The notes beneath the pieces are model-generated. The model was not told the origin of the DNA and did no database searches. It saw only the letters and a list, made by a program, of their open reading frames with translations. Below, one piece after another: positions 7,258-15,596 of a stretch of DNA of 35,591 bases (position 1 is the first letter of the stretch; each line of letters starts with the position of its first letter). Source of the stretch: Bacillus sp. MYb209 (GTDB lineage Bacteria > Bacillota > Bacilli > Bacillales > Bacillaceae_G); assembly GCF_002975175.1 (NCBI RefSeq), contig NZ_PCNZ01000031.1, forward strand, positions 1 to 35,591, in the 5' to 3' direction. Both the position numbers and the translations under genes were made by a program.

Positions 7258-7716
7258 TTACAGTTTCTGTATGTTGTTTTTCCAAAACATATAGCTATAA
7301 TCAATCTCTTCTTTTAATTCAAAATAGTTTTCCCAAGTGTCTTGTACATGATAAAGTGTTTCGCCGGCATCTACAAAAACATCCATATAATCATTCATAT
7401 ACTTCCAACGATTATCAGTATTAAAGTAATACATTGCAAATTGATTGCCCTCATCATTTAACATGTCGTCTGCAAACACGCCACCCCAATTCATATAGAT
7501 TTGCGTACCAGTGATTTGTCTATGCTTAAACCTATTAATGTCATCTTTAGACTTTTCTTCAAATGCTATACTAAATAAATTATTTTCAATTATCCACCCA
7601 AGAAACATACCAGTATGTACATATGCTTGTTCAATTGGAAGATCCTCTGGAAGATCATCAAAATAGTACTTAGCCTTATCATAAATCACGGTGTCCAACT
7701 CCTTTTCATATCTCAT
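7258..7716 (-). CDS. Putative immunity protein (DUF7832-like)
   Basis: 152 residues, soluble and acidic, starting MRYEKELDTVIYDKAKYYFD with a GGAGTTG ribosome site. The blocks HTGMFLGWIIENNLF and GNQFAMYYFN recall a family I remember from Bacillus toxin-immunity neighbourhoods, possibly DUF7832. No catalytic motif is visible. It is one of two immunity-like genes on the minus strand, opposite to all others in the locus, and has no toxin partner beside it. Confidence 0.55.
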   Translation of the reverse strand: MRYEKELDTVIYDKAKYYFDDLPEDLPIEQAYVHTGMFLGWIIENNLFSIAFEEKSKDDINRFKHRQITGTQIYMNWGGVFADDMLNDEGNQFAMYYFNTDNRWKYMNDYMDVFVDAGETLYHVQDTWENYFELKEEIDYSYMFWKNNIQKL

Positions 7717-7778
7717 TCATTTTGCATCCAAGTTTGTTCATTTTAGGATAAGTTTTTTAAAACATTACCCTCTTTAGT

Positions 7779-8264
7779 TTAATAAAGCATGCCTACTTCT
7801 TTCAATACCTTTTGATAAGTCTCATCATTTAACTCTTTAACATCATTTCGAAACAAATTTTTTCTAACGGTATCGAATAGACCACTTGGGATGTTAGGAA
7901 ATTCACTTTCCCAATTCTCTCTTTTATCCAACTGAATTAGCGATTCAACAGTAACAAGATAAATATTTGGGTATTGCTTCTTAATATCAGAAGAATACCT
8001 CAGAAACTCTTTTAAGTATTTATCAAAATGGTGGCAATCGTATTCTTCAGTACCTGTATAGAATGGGAATCCACTTTCATCTTCCCACTCAAGGAGAAGT
8101 CCTAAAAAAGCAATAAGTGAACCCGCTCTATATCTCAAGTTATTATCATTAAAGTGTTCATAATAGGTGTACAACAATTTGCCACACCAATCTAAGTCGA
8201 TTATGTCACCCATTTCCTTTATTTCATTATGTAGCAAATCCAATTTCCCTTGAATGGAATCCAT
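7779..8264 (-). CDS. Putative immunity protein, unknown family
   Basis: 161 residues from MDSIQGKLDLLHNEIKEM. I chose the ATG at 8264 because AAAGGAGAGG lies just before it; an upstream ATG at 8306 has no ribosome site. It is soluble and rich in Asp, Glu, Leu and aromatic residues, the usual make-up of small toxin antagonists. It lies 62 bp upstream of the 7716 gene on the same strand, probably in one transcript. No family is recognised and no toxin is next to it. Confidence 0.5.
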   Translation of the reverse strand: MDSIQGKLDLLHNEIKEMGDIIDLDWCGKLLYTYYEHFNDNNLRYRAGSLIAFLGLLLEWEDESGFPFYTGTEEYDCHHFDKYLKEFLRYSSDIKKQYPNIYLVTVESLIQLDKRENWESEFPNIPSGLFDTVRKNLFRNDVKELNDETYQKVLKEVGMLY

Positions 8265-9033
8265 TAATACCTCTCCTTTCAAAACAAAACTAAATATTAA
8301 TTTCACAGCAATTGAATTGCATGCTTCTTTTAAACTAACATGACCTCACTTGTTTAATAAGAAACTGAAATCCCTTCTACCTAGAATAAGTTATTCCAGT
8401 TCATCTTTTTTATAAACGATTGAACTTTTTTCAAAACGGTGCGACTTTCTTACAAACGGTACATCTTTGTTTCAAACCGACATTTGTTTTATCTTAACAA
8501 AAGGTGCTTTCATGTACAGAAAATAATTTTTCAGTCTAAAACATTTTTTTAATAAAACACTAATTTCCTGTAAGTGTTTTAAAAGATAAAGAACAACTGT
8601 TTACTGTATAAAAATAGTGCTATTACCAAGAGGGATTTTTTACTTCCCCTTAGGATAGCACTACACTACATTATATTCGACTATTGTTTGAATTTGAAAA
8701 TTTAATAGAGGATATAGCATCAATAATTCAACCATCTAAGGAGATAAAAGAAAAGCTAAAACATTGTTATTTGGGAAAGTAAGAATGTAGGAATATATAT
8801 AAATATTATTGTTTAATATATGAATTTGAAAATTTCACAGTAGATATATGGAGTATTAAGGAAATACTAAAGTAATAATTATATTAATTTTAATAATGAA
8901 TTATCTCAAAAGAGATAGTTTTGAATATTATAAGGATATATGTTATTAATAAACCCTTCTCTTTTTGTTAGAATGAGAAGGGTTTTCGTTTTTAATCTAA
9001 ATGATTAAAAAAATCTAGTTAAACATATAGAAA
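8265..9033. other. Gene-poor stretch with gene relics and hairpins
   Basis: No intact gene is visible. Contents: three imperfect repeats of the type CAAACGGTNC at 8429-8482; an imperfect hairpin with arms TAGTGCTAT (8615-8623) and ATAGCACTA (8655-8663); two short relics that share a phrase encoding EFENF (about 8689 and 8821), the first running on to KHCYLGK and TAA; and a terminator at 8951-8993. The relics look like decayed tails of one immunity family. Confidence 0.4.
8951..8993 (+). terminator. Intrinsic terminator
   Basis: AAACCCTTCTC and GAGAAGGGTTTT form a hairpin followed by CGTTTTT. It closes off whatever lay upstream before the 9034 toxin fragment. Confidence 0.7.
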
Positions 9034-9213
9034 ATGAATAGGAAAGGTAATTATAAAAAATGGGATATTGATAATTGTGCAGAAGTTTGGAGCGCAAGAG
9101 ATGCAATATTAAAAGGCGCAAGATATGATAATTTTATCGTTAGAACGGAAACCTTACGAGGTGGTTTTGCTGAACCTTGTAAAAGGAGGAAAAGCAAAGC
9201 CGATATTGGATGA
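9034..9213 (+). pseudogene. Deaminase-fold toxin fragment, truncated
   Basis: The frame encodes KKWDIDNCAEVWSARDAILK, then a stretch ending RGGFAEPC, which matches deaminase-superfamily toxins: a zinc-binding CAE motif in a helix and the first Cys of the PCxxC motif. After that Cys the sequence switches to an unrelated toxin tail at about 9181, losing the second Cys. The lost end (GGFAEPCENCSRTFF) is found at 15483-15585. There is no proper start or ribosome site. Dead fragment. Confidence 0.65.
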
Positions 9214-9400
9214 ACAAATGATGAATAGATTAAGAGAAAGTGGCGTAGAATTTGATTCTATATTACTGCAACAAGTTGATAAAGATGGAAAATATGTTTA
9301 CAAGAGTATTTGTGATACTTTAGAGGTGTTAACAGATGGTTCGAACATAATTAAAATCAATAATAGTGATTTGAATAAAATGGAAATAAGGAAAATTTAA
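9125..9400 (+). pseudogene. Toxin C-terminal tail of unknown type fused behind the deaminase fragment
   Basis: From about 9181 a second frame encodes VKGGKAKPILDEQMMNRLRE and about 50 more residues to TAA at 9400. The ATG at 9125 that opens this frame lies in the deaminase DNA and is out of frame with it, so the first 18 residues are an artefact. The tail sits 43 bp before the 9444 immunity gene, as a toxin end should. The family is not recognised. Confidence 0.45.
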
Positions 9401-9443
9401 GCGGCAATCAAAACATAGAAAATAACGGTGGAGGAATAAGATA

Positions 9444-9863
9444 ATGAATAATTTGAAGCAAGGTATATTAGAGATTAATAAAGTTTTAATAGCTTCTAAT
9501 CTTAACCTGAGCGAAGTTATTATGAAATTTAATAAAGATGATATTGAAATAATGAAAATAGATGCTGAAACTACAGTTGTAGGACTTTTATCCCCAACCA
9601 ACATAGGAACCAAAAATTTCGGTGTAGAAATCTTTTTTGAAAACGAAATAATTTGGTTTATAGAACTTAGAATAGATGACCCAAATATAAATGGGTGGGA
9701 TTATAAAGAAATGCTTGCGCAGCATGGGGATTGGCTTGTAGAACAAATAGGGCATCCAGCAGGAATATTATCCGAAAATATATATGAGTGGGGGAAAATA
9801 ACACAGTGGAATGATCCTAGATCATGTAATGCTGGTATAAAAATAAAATATTTTCAAAAGTAA
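9444..9863 (+). CDS. Putative immunity protein, unknown family
   Basis: 139 residues, MNNLKQGILEINKVLIASNL at the start, with a strong GGAGGAATAAGATA ribosome site. It has mixed alpha/beta character with WF/IEL and WGKITQW strands and no catalytic motif. A truncated copy lies at 2050-2163, so the gene has been duplicated or moved. By position it should neutralise the toxin whose tail ends at 9400. Confidence 0.6.
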   Translation: MNNLKQGILEINKVLIASNLNLSEVIMKFNKDDIEIMKIDAETTVVGLLSPTNIGTKNFGVEIFFENEIIWFIELRIDDPNINGWDYKEMLAQHGDWLVEQIGHPAGILSENIYEWGKITQWNDPRSCNAGIKIKYFQK

Positions 9864-10124
9864 GAGTAATAGAATTTAAGACATTGCATATAGAGTATAA
9901 AGACTTTGATGAAAATGATTTTAAATTAGGAGAACTGGTTTTACTTGACGGTCATAAGTGAGTAGGTTTATTGGAAGGATTAGACATATTTTATTCTTCT
10001 CTGATTAGATTTGGATGGTAGCTTATCTATCTCAGAGGAAGATGAGTATGTCTCTTTTTATTTTTTAGAGATAATTAGAGGATTCAAATTTAAGACATTA
10101 AAAAATCTATACTATTCAGAAGGG

Positions 10125-10244
10125 AATGTATCTTATACTGCCTACCAAAAGGCAGCATTGAATTGCCGTGCATTTACTTAGGATTCAATTAAAAATCCAC
10201 AACAAAACAAAAAAAATTGGCGTGATATAGCAATACTAGGCACA
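10125..10244 (+). pseudogene. Decayed LXG-toxin middle region
   Basis: Translated fragments NVSYTAYQKAALNCRAFT and, after a TAG, DSIKNPQQNKKNWRDIAILG match the intact equivalents at 13275-13385 (NMSYETYQQRRLNSRAFNYD, QQNKEFWRDVGILG). The TAG replaces a Tyr codon. This is the upstream remainder of the 10245 gene and shows that its N-terminus has been lost. Confidence 0.65.
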
Positions 10245-11417
10245 GTGATTGTATTAGTAATTGCCACACCTGTCTGTCCGCCAGCAGGTGTAGTATTAGG
10301 TGCTCTTGTAATGAGTGTTGGTGCGATGGAAGTTTCCAGTACGGCAACGGGAAAAGAATGGATGACAGGCCGAAAACTTGATACATCCGAACGTGTGCTG
10401 CGAGATGTATCAGGGTGTATAGATATAGAACCTGTAGTAAAAGGATTGCATGCCTTTGGAAATCTAACAACCGGCTTAAAATCAGGTGTTAGTACGACGA
10501 CGATTAAAGGCGCTTCTAAAGTAGGATTAGAAGAAGGCGGATCTCGTTTGAAGCAGATTGATAGTCTTCTTGCGGAACAAGCGCAAAATGCGAACCGATT
10601 ATCTGGAGAGAAATTTGATAATCTTTCTCTTAATATAGAGAAGAAAACACCTGTGGAAAATGCGCCAGTGATTGAGAAGAAATTGGCGGATTTTTTTGAT
10701 GGGTTGAATTTGAAGAATGGTTCGAAGGAGACAGCAGGGGAAGTTAAATTCTTAAAAGAAAACGTATATCAAATGAATTCATTTCAGGAGAGTGTAGGCT
10801 CTATACTAAAAAATGAAGGAGTTACTTTGGATGAATTTAATTCAATGAGAATGAAATTATCCTCTGAACTGACAGATGAACAAAGAAGAATTATGGTGAA
10901 GGTAAGAGAAGCAGTTCCAACTCCGAACAATGATACAATATTACAAAAAGTATTCGATGGCGGAAAGATTGAAAATTACTTAAAAGAAGATGAACCATGG
11001 AATACCGTAGGTGGATTTGTAACTAGAGCCCAAGATGTTAAACAATTAAGTACATTGAAAGATGTTTATGGTGGATTAAGGCTTGATTATAATGGAACTC
11101 CGTTTAATGTAGGAATGGATAAAGATTATGGAATAATAAGATTTAAAACAAATGCAGCAGAAAAATTGGATATCCCATATGGGTCATCTATGGAGGGGAT
11201 AGGTGCAAGGCCACCAGCTAAGGGATTTGACAACTCACCAGATCCGTTTACAGGACATGGATTTACTAAAGATATTAATGGTAATATTATTCCAGAATAT
11301 ACAATGCCATATTTGGAACCTAAAGAAGGAGCAGAACTATTTAGGGTGAACAGTATTACTGGAGATGAGGAGTTAATTGCTAAATTAATAAATGGTAGAT
11401 TTATAAAAATTAAGTAA
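10245..11417 (+). CDS. N-terminally truncated LXG-type toxin with a pre-toxin region and an ART-like C-terminus
   Basis: 390 residues open from 10245. Residues about 1-30 are a hydrophobic Ala/Gly/Val segment. Residues 30-100 are the pre-toxin linker found beside LXG and other secreted toxins (ATGKEWMTGRKLDTSERVLR, then VVKGLHAFGNLTTGLKSG). A variable linker follows (AQNANRLSGEKFDNLSLNIE), then a toxin domain of about 230 residues with VGGFVTRAQD, GLRLDY, YGIIRF, FTGHGFTKD and EGAELF. The late Arg, the FTGxGFT turn and the acidic EGAE end resemble an ADP-ribosyltransferase layout, but this is weak. The LXG secretion domain is absent and no ribosome site precedes 10245, so it is probably silent. 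Two immunity-like genes follow. Confidence 0.65.
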   Translation: MIVLVIATPVCPPAGVVLGALVMSVGAMEVSSTATGKEWMTGRKLDTSERVLRDVSGCIDIEPVVKGLHAFGNLTTGLKSGVSTTTIKGASKVGLEEGGSRLKQIDSLLAEQAQNANRLSGEKFDNLSLNIEKKTPVENAPVIEKKLADFFDGLNLKNGSKETAGEVKFLKENVYQMNSFQESVGSILKNEGVTLDEFNSMRMKLSSELTDEQRRIMVKVREAVPTPNNDTILQKVFDGGKIENYLKEDEPWNTVGGFVTRAQDVKQLSTLKDVYGGLRLDYNGTPFNVGMDKDYGIIRFKTNAAEKLDIPYGSSMEGIGARPPAKGFDNSPDPFTGHGFTKDINGNIIPEYTMPYLEPKEGAELFRVNSITGDEELIAKLINGRFIKIK

Positions 11418-11435
11418 AAAGGGAGGGGGGTATTT

Positions 11436-11783
11436 ATGTTACTTGGTACATATACTTTATATATGGGTAAACAGTATAAAGTTCTTAATTATGACAAAGA
11501 AAGTAAAAACGTTAAACTACAATTAGATGATAAGATAAATTATAAAATTGTAAAAAGGGATGCTGTTGGAGAAATATATTATATACAGACCAACTGTTTT
11601 TATAAAGGTTACGAATTTCAAGTTATATCAGAAAAAGAGGATAGTATATTAATTTATACTCCTAATTATGAAGTAGGAGCTGAGTTAAATATGGAATTTA
11701 TAGAACGCTCTGTATTTCATAAGTGGATAAAAAAGAATGAAGTAGATAGAATAGTAGAAGAAAAAACGGTATTAGATTTATAA
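11436..11783 (+). CDS. Putative immunity protein, unknown family
   Basis: 115 residues, strand-rich (TYTLYMGKQYKVLNYD; EIYYIQTNCFYKGYEFQVIS), likely a small beta-barrel. The ribosome site GGGAGGGGGG is strong and lies 18 bp after the toxin stop, as expected for a cognate immunity gene. No family recognised. Confidence 0.6.
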   Translation: MLLGTYTLYMGKQYKVLNYDKESKNVKLQLDDKINYKIVKRDAVGEIYYIQTNCFYKGYEFQVISEKEDSILIYTPNYEVGAELNMEFIERSVFHKWIKKNEVDRIVEEKTVLDL

Positions 11784-11829
11784 GATTTTATTGGCCTATT
11801 AATCAAAATTATCAAATCGAGGTATAAAA

Positions 11830-12495
11830 ATGTATAACGATGATGTTAGAAATAGAATTATAGAAATAAGTAAAAAGAAGGATTCCTTACATGAATTAAT
11901 TCAAATGCTTTCAAGACAAGCAATAACATATTATTGTCTATGTAATTCTGATAATTCGTTAGCTAAGGTAAAGTTGAACAAAAATGAATATATAGTAATA
12001 GCTACAAGTAAAGATGTACTAACTGAAACTAAGAAGTATTTAAATCTTGATAATTTTGTTGAACTTGATGCTGTAAATGTACTTAAAAATATTTTAAGAA
12101 TGGAAAATCAGGGAGTTATAATTAATTTAGGAGATGAATCTCAATTAACTCTTGATCCAGATATGTTAAAACTTTTGTATAGAGAAGTTGTAGTAATGGA
12201 TTTGTATATGAAAGGAGGAGCATATGTACTACAATACAAAAATGATTTCCTGCTGATAGAAGTAGAAGGTATGAAGTTATTAAGTATTTCATTAATAGAA
12301 GAAGAGCTAAGAGAATTAAATCAGAAGTTAAATCACAATGGTAAAGTAGTATTTAAAAGTTGGAAAGAAATATTACCATACTTTGTAGCGACTCAATGTA
12401 ACGCATTAGGGTATAACCTTAATAATAAAGATATGACAATAGTTAAAGATCCTTATTTGGCATGGCTTTATGAGAGTCCGTTCCAAAATTCATAG
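11830..12495 (+). CDS. SseB-N-like accessory or immunity protein
   Basis: 221 residues. The middle part (VIATSKDVLTE, FVELDAVNVLKNIL, GVIINLGDESQLTLD, PDMLKLL) follows the pattern of the SseB N-terminal domain: a strand with TS, a hydrophobic LL helix, then GLVINP and LxxxML. The SseB similarity is from recall and moderate. It follows the 11436 gene by 46 bp with a weak CGAGGT ribosome site, so it probably belongs to the same toxin cassette as a second immunity gene. A terminator follows at 12546. Confidence 0.5.
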   Translation: MYNDDVRNRIIEISKKKDSLHELIQMLSRQAITYYCLCNSDNSLAKVKLNKNEYIVIATSKDVLTETKKYLNLDNFVELDAVNVLKNILRMENQGVIINLGDESQLTLDPDMLKLLYREVVVMDLYMKGGAYVLQYKNDFLLIEVEGMKLLSISLIEEELRELNQKLNHNGKVVFKSWKEILPYFVATQCNALGYNLNNKDMTIVKDPYLAWLYESPFQNS

Positions 12496-12545
12496 AATAT
12501 TTTTAAATAAGTAACAGGAATTTTTTCGGTATACAGAGATAAAAG

Positions 12546-12587
12546 AAACTAATCATCTATATGTGATAGGTGATTAGTTTTTTTATT
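12546..12587 (+). terminator. Intrinsic terminator after the 10245-12495 cassette
   Basis: AACTAATCA pairs with TGATTAGTT around a loop, followed by TTTTTTATT. Confidence 0.75.
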
Positions 12588-12865
12588 GTTTGATAATTTT
12601 TTTAGTAATCGTGTGTTTTTCTAGAGTCATTTCCTTTATAACTCATCGATAACTGTAATAATTTAAAGGTTGCAAAAGATTCTATTTTACACTTGTTCTT
12701 AATTTTTGAGGAGATTATAAGGAAATAAGTGGTTGTATAATGAAACTGACAAAAAGGATAGTATTTACAATCCACTTCAAAGGTTTATCATTCTTTATGT
12801 CTCGACTACGATAAAGCACGAGATATACTTAACAGGGATGTGCTGTAATTAAGTTAAAACTTGAT
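12588..12865. other. Spacer with no intact gene
   Basis: This stretch holds only a short open frame of about 25 codons ending near 12850 (from ...KDSIYNPLQRF) with no ribosome site, and the stop codon at 12830 that closes the frame of the next toxin gene upstream. No promoter is convincing. Confidence 0.3.
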
Positions 12866-14476
12866 ATGATGAAGGATACAAAAGATTCCATTTGGGATTA
12901 TGATGAGGATCGAGTTGTCCATCGTCCGTATAAGAGTCAAAAAGGAAAATATCAGGAATTACAAAAAGATTACAATGTGCTCCATGATTTTAGCGGAAAA
13001 GTAGGCGGTCTCATCGACACTGAAATCGACCAGCCGTTTTATGAAGATATGGATGCCTTCGCAGAAGCGATGCGAGATTTAACAATTGATAAATATGAAA
13101 CTAGCAACACCATTGGCGCCAAAGAAACAATTATGACAGGGTCCTATGGACAAACAGCGGAGCACATAAAAGACAAGATCAAAGTGAGTGATATTTTCTC
13201 TTCCAACAACTTTTTTATGACCAGTTTAAAGGCAGAGTTTGACGCATATAAGAAAGAGAATCCAAAAGACAACATGTCTTATGAGACCTATCAACAGAGA
13301 AGATTAAACAGCCGAGCGTTTAATTATGACTCAATAAAAGATCAACAACAAAATAAGGAATTTTGGCGTGATGTGGGGATACTGGGCACGACGCTATTGT
13401 TAGCTGGTGCCACAGTGTTCTTTCCACCAGCTGGTGCAGCATTATTTGCCTTTACAGCGAGTGTTGGTGTAATGGAAGTCTCCAGTGCAGCAACGGGAAA
13501 AGATTGGCTGACACAACGGAAACTCGATACAAATGAACGTTGGCTACGAGGTGTGTTGGGATTCGTAGATGTAGCACCTGTAGCTAAAGGATTGCATGCC
13601 TTTGGAAATGTCACAACAGGCTTAAAATCAGGTATTAGTACGACAACAATTAAAGGTGCTTCCAAAGTAGGGTTAGAAGAAGGCGGATCTCGTTTGAAGC
13701 AGGCTGATAATCTTCTTACAGAACGAGCGCAAAATGCGAATCGGTTATCTGGAAAGAAATTCGATAATCTTTCTCTTAATATAGAGAAGAAAATACCTGT
13801 GGAAAATGCGCCAGTGATTGAGAAGAAATCGGCGACGTTTTTTGATGGGTTGAATTTGAATAATGGTACGAAGGTTGCTGGGCAAGCGCAAAATGCGAAC
13901 CGGTTATCTGGGGAGAAAGTTCCTGAAGAGGGGATAAGAAAAGCTGGAGTAGGTAAAACTGGTGAAGGAATACCCTTAGAAGAAGTAAAGCCAGATGTAC
14001 TTAAGCAGATACACCCTGATGATAATGGAGCATATGGGTATTTACCAAATGAAGGTACTGCATACCATAAACCAGAATATGATTTTACTGATGTTGATTG
14101 GGTAAAAGGAATGCAAAATGTTAGGAAGGATTATCTTGAAGCATCTAAACAATTAGAAATTGATATTAAAAGAATGACTTCGGAAGGATTTTCTAAAGAA
14201 GACATAGCAAAACATGTTGTTGATGCACGTAATCAACAGAAAGTTACAGCTAGAGCAGACATGACAGCAGAAGAAAGAGCAGGATTAGAAGCGAGGAATA
14301 TGGAAAAATATGATAATCCAATAGGTCCAGATTCACAATGGTTATTTAGTAAAACTAAGAAGAAATTAATTAAAGAAGGCACATATATAAATGACGACGA
14401 AATTTGGAGTAGTATTATTAAAAAATCCATGAAAAAAGATGATGTAATAAATACACTATTAGGGTTAATTCATTAG
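12866..14476 (+). CDS. LXG-type toxin lacking its LXG domain, with unnamed C-terminal toxin domain
   Basis: 536 residues, the longest toxin piece here. Residues 1-150 are the region that follows the LXG coiled coil (WDYDEDRVVHRPYKSQKGKY, DQPFYEDMDAFAEAMRD). A hydrophobic segment follows (about 170-195, LLLAGATVFFPPAGAALFAF), then the pre-toxin linker (TGKDWLTQRKLDTNERWLRG, VAKGLHAFGNVTTGLKSG), a duplicated linker motif (AQNANRLSGKK and AQNANRLSGEK), and a toxin domain of about 160 residues with GAYGYLPNEGTAYHK, VVDARNQQK, EARNMEKYDNPIGPDSQWLF. I have met this domain at the ends of Firmicute toxins but cannot name it. The N-terminal about 200 residues are missing and no ribosome site precedes the ATG. 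The immunity gene at 14489 follows by 12 bp. Confidence 0.7.
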   Translation: MMKDTKDSIWDYDEDRVVHRPYKSQKGKYQELQKDYNVLHDFSGKVGGLIDTEIDQPFYEDMDAFAEAMRDLTIDKYETSNTIGAKETIMTGSYGQTAEHIKDKIKVSDIFSSNNFFMTSLKAEFDAYKKENPKDNMSYETYQQRRLNSRAFNYDSIKDQQQNKEFWRDVGILGTTLLLAGATVFFPPAGAALFAFTASVGVMEVSSAATGKDWLTQRKLDTNERWLRGVLGFVDVAPVAKGLHAFGNVTTGLKSGISTTTIKGASKVGLEEGGSRLKQADNLLTERAQNANRLSGKKFDNLSLNIEKKIPVENAPVIEKKSATFFDGLNLNNGTKVAGQAQNANRLSGEKVPEEGIRKAGVGKTGEGIPLEEVKPDVLKQIHPDDNGAYGYLPNEGTAYHKPEYDFTDVDWVKGMQNVRKDYLEASKQLEIDIKRMTSEGFSKEDIAKHVVDARNQQKVTARADMTAEERAGLEARNMEKYDNPIGPDSQWLFSKTKKKLIKEGTYINDDEIWSSIIKKSMKKDDVINTLLGLIH

Positions 14477-14488
14477 GAGGAGTTAGTT

Positions 14489-14935
14489 ATGATATTTTTA
14501 GATAATTATTCTAAAAAGAACACATATATTAATATAACACCAGAAGGATATTCACTAGTTGATGCAAATAGTATAAATGATATAGAAAATGGAGAAGGTG
14601 GATTTAGTGAAGATGGTGAGCTATTAGGGCTATATATTGACGATGGCAAATTATATTTCCAATATAATGATAAAAGGTATGAAACTAAGCCAGATGAAAT
14701 AAATTGCACAAATGAAATATTAGATGATGGTAAGCGTAATTTCAGAATAAAAATAAAGGAAGTCCTTGTCTGTAATATTATATACAAACCATATATAAGT
14801 CCATTCGTTTTAACCTTCGGAGATGATGAAGATGAATTTGATTTTTTACTTTATTTAAGTAATTTAATGGCAGATGAAAATTCTATTAAAAATTTTATTA
14901 AAGGCATAAATAATTTAAAGCAATATTATTCCTAA
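14489..14935 (+). CDS. Putative immunity protein for the 12866 toxin
   Basis: 148 residues, acidic and strand-rich (EDGELLGLYIDDGKLYFQYN), with GGAGGAG 7 bases before the ATG and 12 bp after the toxin stop. The close spacing marks it as the cognate antagonist. No family recognised. Confidence 0.6.
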   Translation: MIFLDNYSKKNTYINITPEGYSLVDANSINDIENGEGGFSEDGELLGLYIDDGKLYFQYNDKRYETKPDEINCTNEILDDGKRNFRIKIKEVLVCNIIYKPYISPFVLTFGDDEDEFDFLLYLSNLMADENSIKNFIKGINNLKQYYS

Positions 14936-15324
14936 GAAAGAGAAATTCTATTTTACAAATAGTTTTTTACTGCAAAATTAAGTAGTACCTAGATGCATAA
15001 ACTAACAGAATTAATAAATGGTATAAAAACTAGGATAATAATATATATAAATGAATTCATAATTGTAATAATGCAGTGAAAAGATTAAATGAATCAGTTG
15101 AAATTTAAGTAGGCTGATTTATTGTTTTTTTAGTAGTTAATATATGCTATAAATATGGACAGTTTCATAAAAGAGTTTTTAAGAATATGAATAAAAAATG
15201 ACTTTGGATTATTGTTCCAAAGTCATTTTTACATTTATGCAATTGAGAAATGACTAGTTAAAAATTATTAAATTATAACTCTAATTTCAGAATGCTAACA
15301 GATAAAAAATTGGCATAGAAATCA
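14936..15324. other. Intergenic stretch with repeated terminator element
   Basis: There is no gene here. The part from about 15160 to 15300 is similar to 33920-34060, including the terminator at 15195, and in both places it precedes a remnant of the LXG toxin middle region. Confidence 0.5.
15195..15232 (+). terminator. Intrinsic terminator, repeated at 33966
   Basis: AAAAATGACTTTGGA and TCCAAAGTCATTTTT form a long hairpin with U-rich flanks on both sides, so it could act in both directions. Confidence 0.75.
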
Positions 15325-15585
15325 TATGAGATTTAACGATTGATAAATATAAAACTGGAAATATCATCGGCATGAAAGAAACAATTGCTGTTCCTATGTC
15401 CAAACGACAGAGCGCGTCAAAGACAAAATCACTATGAATGATATCTTCATTTCCAACAATGTGCTTACGACCATTAGGATAATTTTATGATTAGAACGGA
15501 AAACCTACAAGGTGGTTTTGCTGAACCTTGTGAGAATTGTAGTAGAACGTTTTTTGATTTCTATAATATTGATAATGATAAATAG
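15325..15585 (+). pseudogene. LXG middle remnant fused to a deaminase toxin tail
   Basis: 15325-15480 encodes broken pieces of the region seen at 13070-13215 (RDLTIDKYKTGNIIGMKETI against RDLTIDKYETSNTIGAKETI), with frameshifts. At 15483 it joins directly to the last 33 codons of a deaminase-type toxin (IRTENLQGGFAEPCENCSRT, ending in TAA at 15585) that has the zinc-binding PCxxC motif. The deaminase core with its CAE motif is missing here; a fragment carrying it lies at 9034. Confidence 0.65.
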
Positions 15586-15596
15586 GAGGAATGAAT

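Noticed and set aside
7039-7317. Plus-strand frame of 92 codons
   Set aside because: It overlaps a terminator and the ends of minus-strand genes and has no ribosome site.
9329-9613. Minus-strand frame across the 9400/9444 junction
   Set aside because: Antisense to an immunity gene with a strong ribosome site; hydrophobic by antisense composition only.
13342-13665. Minus-strand frame opposite the pre-toxin region (also 10189-10470 and 34270-34701)
   Set aside because: These three frames are antisense to the same conserved pre-toxin sequence, which explains why they look alike.
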